Shown one piece after another: positions 34,735 through 38,284 of a stretch of 38,284 bases of DNA. The notes under the pieces were generated by a model. The model did not search any database. It was not told the origin of the DNA and worked only from the letters and a program-made list of their open reading frames with translations. The DNA is taken from the NCBI RefSeq assembly GCF_013344765.1, contig NZ_JABVBF010000010.1, positions 1 to 38,284 on the forward strand, written 5' to 3'. A program made the translations under genes and the position numbers. Source of the stretch: Acinetobacter lactucae. Lineage in GTDB: Bacteria; Pseudomonadota; Gammaproteobacteria; Pseudomonadales; Moraxellaceae. Positions within the stretch are counted from its first letter, which is position 1; each line of letters opens with the position of its first letter.

Positions 34735-35973
34735 TTAAGCCACTTTTGCTGCGGTTTTTGAGGCCAAGAATGCTTGAGCTTCATCTGCATCAAACCACCA
34801 AGGGGCAAAAGCGCGCGGGTCATCAAAGTTATTGGCCATAATAGAAGCAATGCTTTGGTTTTGGCTTGCGGCTGCTAGTAGTTCAACGACATGAGGCTCT
34901 GGTGGTAATAACAAGCTATTGGTCCAAGCCACGACTTTTTCTACATAAGCCCAATAACGTTCAAAAGTTTGAACCATCCATTGTTCGCTAAAGTTTTGAT
35001 TATCATTGGCTAAAATTGCATCGAAATAGATTTTGCTACACTTAGCAGCGTTGTTTGAGCCTTGACCGGTAATCGGGTCATTCACCACTAAGGCATCTGC
35101 CATACCAAAAATCTTCTTGCCAGAGGGTAAGGTTAAAACGGGTTTGCGTACGGTCGGCGGGAAACGTCCTGCTAAATATCCACCAGCATCGGTTAACTCA
35201 ACATTTGCGCAGCGTTCATATTCCCAAGGTACAAATTTCTTGAGTAAGTCCAAACTACATTGCAGATGCTGTTCAGGTGTTTTCACATCTTGCCAACAGT
35301 CCATTGGCCCATTTGGAATACCTTCAAAGACCATAATGTCGCAAGGCCCATTCACGGTAAGTGCTGGAAATGAAAAGTACTCGCCCACTTCTGGAATAAT
35401 ATTAAAAGTCACACGAGAGTATGGGGAAATTGGCTTCATGTTTTTGACATAGGTCAATGCCAAAGCGCGCTGAGGTTTATCAAAAACACTGCGTGCATCA
35501 TCACGCTCAAACTGTTTAACAACTTCACCTTTACCAGCCGCGAGTAAGACAAGTTCGTAGTCGTTTGCGAGTTGTTCTAACTCTTCTATACCAACATCCT
35601 GAATCACCAATCGACCGCCACGGCGTTCAAATTCTTCCATCCAATATGGCATTTTGACGCGTTGATCGACTGATTGAGCGTAGCGCTCAAGACGAGCACT
35701 CCATTCAAATGCTTTACCGCCATTTTCAGGGTTAACTAAAGCTAGCCCAATGCCTTCTACTGCTGGACATTGTTCTTCCCAGAAATTTAGTCCCAAGTCA
35801 CGTTCAGTTTGTAAAGCGGTATGAAACATACACTGGCTTGACATGACTTTACCTTGACGGATTTCGTTGGCAGTTCGATTGGTGATCATGGTCACGTCAT
35901 AACCTGTATCTAATAACCCCAAACCAAGCTGTAAACCAGACTGTCCTGCTCCAACAATTGCAATACGGCGCAT
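34735..35973 (-). CDS. iifC: Indole monooxygenase, StyA-type (IifC-like)
   Basis: FAD-dependent monooxygenase of the styrene/indole monooxygenase family. The N-terminal FAD-binding motif is RRIAIVGAGQSGLQLGLGLL. Further segments are ANEIRQGKVMSSQCMFH, LLAAGKGEVVKQFERDD and NDPITGQGSNNAAKCSKIYFDAI. It has 412 residues from the ATG at 35973, chosen because GGAG sits 6 nt upstream; another in-frame ATG at 35985 lacks such a site. Published Acinetobacter IifC oxidises indole at the pyrrole ring, giving the 2,3-dihydrodiol in the degradative route. The iifA/iifB neighbours separate it from true styrene monooxygenase loci. Confidence 0.9.
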   Translation of the reverse strand: MRRIAIVGAGQSGLQLGLGLLDTGYDVTMITNRTANEIRQGKVMSSQCMFHTALQTERDLGLNFWEEQCPAVEGIGLALVNPENGGKAFEWSARLERYAQSVDQRVKMPYWMEEFERRGGRLVIQDVGIEELEQLANDYELVLLAAGKGEVVKQFERDDARSVFDKPQRALALTYVKNMKPISPYSRVTFNIIPEVGEYFSFPALTVNGPCDIMVFEGIPNGPMDCWQDVKTPEQHLQCSLDLLKKFVPWEYERCANVELTDAGGYLAGRFPPTVRKPVLTLPSGKKIFGMADALVVNDPITGQGSNNAAKCSKIYFDAILANDNQNFSEQWMVQTFERYWAYVEKVVAWTNSLLLPPEPHVVELLAAASQNQSIASIMANNFDDPRAFAPWWFDADEAQAFLASKTAAKVA

Positions 35974-36016
35974 AATATTCTCCATAGTTTTCTAAATGTA
36001 CTTTTAAAACGCTGTG

Positions 36017-36802
36017 CTATTCGGCTAAGCGTGGAATAGCAGGCTGTGATCCTTCAGGGCCCATCACTGAATAGCCACCGTCGACTGCGTAATCTGCTCC
36101 GGTGACAAAGCTCGCAGCAGGTGACAATAAAAACAAAACAACATTGGCGACTTCTTCGGGATGGCCCAATCGGCCTAGCAAGTGGTAATCGGCTGCCACG
36201 CTATTGGCCTTTTCACGGTTATTACCACTGACTTCTGCAATGACACGAGACCATGTCCAACCCGGTGAAACGGAGTTGACGCGAATACCATCGGCAGCAA
36301 AATCCATTGCCATGCTTTGTGTGAGTTGACGTATCGCGGCTTTAGAAACTGGATATAACCAGCGCCCTGTTTGTGCCACTTTGGCCGAGATTGAAGTAAA
36401 ATTAACGATTGAACCTTGCTGCTTTTTTAGGTCAGTGTATAAAGCACGGCTCAGCTCAACGGTAGAGACCAAATTAAGATCGAGTGCTTGTAACCAGTCC
36501 TGACGTGAAGATTTAAAACCATCATCTAAGTAGGTACATGCCAAATTCACCAAGTAACTCACTTCACCTAAATGTTGGTGAATATCTACCACAGCTTGTT
36601 GAATAGCCGCATCGCTGGTTAAATCGGTTTGAATAAACATCACATCATGGTTAAAGCTTTCTGCAATCGCCTTGCCTTTGGCATCAATATCTAAAATAGC
36701 AACATGAGCACCCGCACTCACCAAAGCTTGTACAACAGCTTTACCAATGAGTGTTGCTCCGCCGCTCACCACAGCGACTTTTCCTTTTAAATCTATATTC
36801 AT
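36017..36802 (-). CDS. iifB: Short-chain dehydrogenase of indole degradation (IifB-like)
   Basis: SDR enzyme, 261 residues. The cofactor motif is SGGATLIGKAVV near the N-terminus, an acidic residue in LDIDAKG favours NAD, and the catalytic Tyr-Lys pair is in YPVSKAAIRQLTQ. It ends in TGADYAVDGGYSVMGPEG. RBS GGAGG is 7 nt before the ATG. It is the second gene of the iif operon, 12 bp after iifA. By analogy with the described Acinetobacter pathway it should oxidise indole-2,3-dihydrodiol to 3-hydroxyindolin-2-one. The family is certain; the substrate comes from context. Confidence 0.88.
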   Translation of the reverse strand: MNIDLKGKVAVVSGGATLIGKAVVQALVSAGAHVAILDIDAKGKAIAESFNHDVMFIQTDLTSDAAIQQAVVDIHQHLGEVSYLVNLACTYLDDGFKSSRQDWLQALDLNLVSTVELSRALYTDLKKQQGSIVNFTSISAKVAQTGRWLYPVSKAAIRQLTQSMAMDFAADGIRVNSVSPGWTWSRVIAEVSGNNREKANSVAADYHLLGRLGHPEEVANVVLFLLSPAASFVTGADYAVDGGYSVMGPEGSQPAIPRLAE

Positions 36803-36814
36803 TGCAGATCCTCC

Positions 36815-38065
36815 TTAATTGACTGGCTTGCCTTTACTACTTGACCAAGATGGCATCAACGTATTTGAAGGAAGATCTTCATCAAGAAGTTTTCGCGCGG
36901 TCTCTACACCTGCAACGGGTAAGCCTGTTGGGTCTAATAAACCAATTTGAACCAGTACCGATGCTTGGTCCCAGTAAATATGCTCATGACACAGCTTTGA
37001 ACCTCTGAACTGAATTACACCTAACATTGGAATTTCGACGTATTTACCAGTCGGTTTTACACCCGGTAATAACCAGTCAATTTCAGCATCGTGGGTAAAG
37101 CTCATAATGAACTCGTCTACCACTTGCGTTGAACCAACCGTACGAGAGATCGAAGTGATCTTCATATCTTTCGGGTTTTGATGAACAAAATGATATTGAT
37201 AAAAACGAGCGAGCTGGCTTTGACCTACACCGCCAGTTAAGGTTGGAATATGGTTGACATACGGTTCTGCGACCATTGTTGCCATGGTTGCTGGCACGTC
37301 ACGCGTATCGAACTCATGACGAATATGCTCTTCCCATAAAGCAACTAAGTCATATTTCGGTCCAATCGTGTCATGTAGAGCGGTTACTGTACGTTCATGG
37401 GCAAAGCGTGCTGAAGGTTTGTGGTAATGATTGCTTTTAGGGCGTGCAAAGGCATGATCAACACCTTCGTAAACATAGGCCTGTACATTTGAATATTGGT
37501 TGGCTGCATTAACAATCGCTTGTCTAGCATCTGGCGGTGTAAATTGGTCCAGTTCTGCAATATGTAAAACCAAACGCCCCTTTACGTTGGCTAACTCATC
37601 TAAGGCTTTTTCAATGCCTACACCGTAATAACCTACAGCACATGCCACTTCCGAAAGTCGGCAGCCTGCCAAATACGCAAGCTTTCCACCCAAACAATAG
37701 CCCACTACGCCGAGACCTGTAGAGGTATCGCATTCTGGTCGTGTCTTTAAAAACGCTAAGCTGTCTTGAATATCTTCAACACCGAGGTTTTCATCATATT
37801 GCTGATAAAGCTCGAAAGCTTTTTGAAAATCTTCTGGTGTGTAACCCAGTTCGATATTAGGTGCTACACGCCAAAATAAATCAGGAACTAAAACGGTATA
37901 GCCTTCTTCTGCAAGAAATTCTGCTTTTTCTCGCATGGCTGCATTCACCCCAAAGATTTCCTGACAAAGCACCACTCCAGGTCCTTTTCCTGTTTCTGGT
38001 GTCGCTAGATATGCACTGAACTGCTTTCCAGATGCTGTTTTAATTTGAACGGTTTGACCAGCCAT
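36815..38065 (-). CDS. iifA: Dienelactone-hydrolase/SnoaL-like fusion, IifA-like ring-opening enzyme
   Basis: A 416-residue two-domain protein. The first part (about 1-235) is a dienelactone-hydrolase fold with the Cys nucleophile in GVVGYCLGGKLAYLAG, Asp in IAELDQFTPP and His in GVDHAFARP. The second part (about 265-400) is NTF2/SnoaL-like. In the published Acinetobacter indole pathway IifA is a cofactor-independent oxygenase that turns 3-hydroxyindolin-2-one into anthranilate; assignment here follows operon context. The ATG at 38065 is preferred over 38083 because AGGAG lies 8 nt upstream. It is first in the iifABCD operon, behind the GGATA repeats. Confidence 0.85.
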   Translation of the reverse strand: MAGQTVQIKTASGKQFSAYLATPETGKGPGVVLCQEIFGVNAAMREKAEFLAEEGYTVLVPDLFWRVAPNIELGYTPEDFQKAFELYQQYDENLGVEDIQDSLAFLKTRPECDTSTGLGVVGYCLGGKLAYLAGCRLSEVACAVGYYGVGIEKALDELANVKGRLVLHIAELDQFTPPDARQAIVNAANQYSNVQAYVYEGVDHAFARPKSNHYHKPSARFAHERTVTALHDTIGPKYDLVALWEEHIRHEFDTRDVPATMATMVAEPYVNHIPTLTGGVGQSQLARFYQYHFVHQNPKDMKITSISRTVGSTQVVDEFIMSFTHDAEIDWLLPGVKPTGKYVEIPMLGVIQFRGSKLCHEHIYWDQASVLVQIGLLDPTGLPVAGVETARKLLDEDLPSNTLMPSWSSSKGKPVN

Positions 38066-38099
38066 AGTGTCAACTCCTGACATTGTTATGGCTTTATCT

Positions 38100-38147
38100 T
38101 CTATCCGAATTTTTTTTTAGACTGTCCAAAAGCTGCAAGCACTATCC
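38100..38147 (-). promoter_or_regulatory. Phased direct repeats at the iifA promoter
   Basis: On the minus strand GGATA (38147-38143), GGACA (38127-38123) and GGATA (38106-38102) are spaced 20 and 21 bp apart, so they face the same side of the helix. The proximal copy CGGATAGA (38107-38100) is identical to one at the antA promoter. This looks like an AraC/XylS-type operator. The remaining sequence to 38284 is AT-rich, with no gene seen. Confidence 0.55.
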
Positions 38148-38284
38148 AATCTCTGCGCAATTATCAAAATTCATCAAACTGGATAAAACACAAAAAATAA
38201 GAAAACTAATAAATTTCATAACTTTAAATTAAAAAATTAAATTAATACTTTTTATCTAATTTGGAAAAAATGGATGAAGATTAG

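Noticed and set aside
34707-34850. 48-residue N-terminal extension of the flavin reductase
   Set aside because: It overlaps the 3' end of iifC, has no ribosome-binding site, and the family start at MDTIETL has AAGGGAG upstream.
1-38284. CRISPR arrays, insertion sequences, tRNA or integration sites
   Set aside because: No regularly spaced repeats, transposase frames, tRNA-like folds or flanking direct repeats were found by reading. A tool-based scan would be needed to exclude short sites.

Overview
The window reads as chromosomal DNA of an Acinetobacter-like gammaproteobacterium. This rests on the A+T-rich composition, the AntABC protein sizes and the indole-degradation gene set, all of which resemble Acinetobacter loci. 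No rRNA, tRNA, insertion sequence, phage gene or CRISPR array was seen. The right edge cuts into an intergenic promoter region.

Region 1 (1-2540): a UshA-type lipoprotein nucleotidase, followed by a small convergent Fur-family protein that has lost the usual metal ligands.

Region 2 (2545-23458): a complete catecholate siderophore locus. A CirA-like TonB-dependent receptor and an RND pump diverge from a promoter with two Fur boxes. The operon entA-entC-entE-entB, in the same order as dhbACEB, makes and activates 2,3-dihydroxybenzoate (DHB). A divergent Fur-box promoter separates it from fes, an mbtH-like gene, a 2383-residue dimodular NRPS (C-A-T-C-A-T-TE) and an EntS-type exporter. An EntD-type phosphopantetheinyl transferase closes the locus. 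The architecture is that of bacillibactin DhbF, but the second A domain has the EntF serine code and the first has an acidic pocket (D730 and D789) that suggests a basic amino acid. The predicted product is a DHB-Xaa-Ser trimer, perhaps a trilactone: neither enterobactin nor bacillibactin.

Region 3 (23573-25754): an operon of two small membrane proteins and a PepSY-type membrane protein behind another Fur box, probably for iron release or reduction.

Region 4 (25798-28438): a molybdate ABC transporter (modABC) with a one-domain ModE-like regulator and a ModE-type palindrome before modA. ModC and ModE both lack their molybdate-binding C-terminal domains.

Region 5 (28659-38284): an indole-to-catechol catabolic island. 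The iifA-iifB-iifC-iifD operon should convert indole to anthranilate, and antABC should convert anthranilate to catechol. An AraC/XylS-family regulator and a PF13557-type outer-membrane protein lie between them. The antA and iifA promoters share GGATA-type direct repeats spaced 20-21 bp, which suggests one activator for both operons. A possible 21-codon ORF with its own promoter precedes the regulator.
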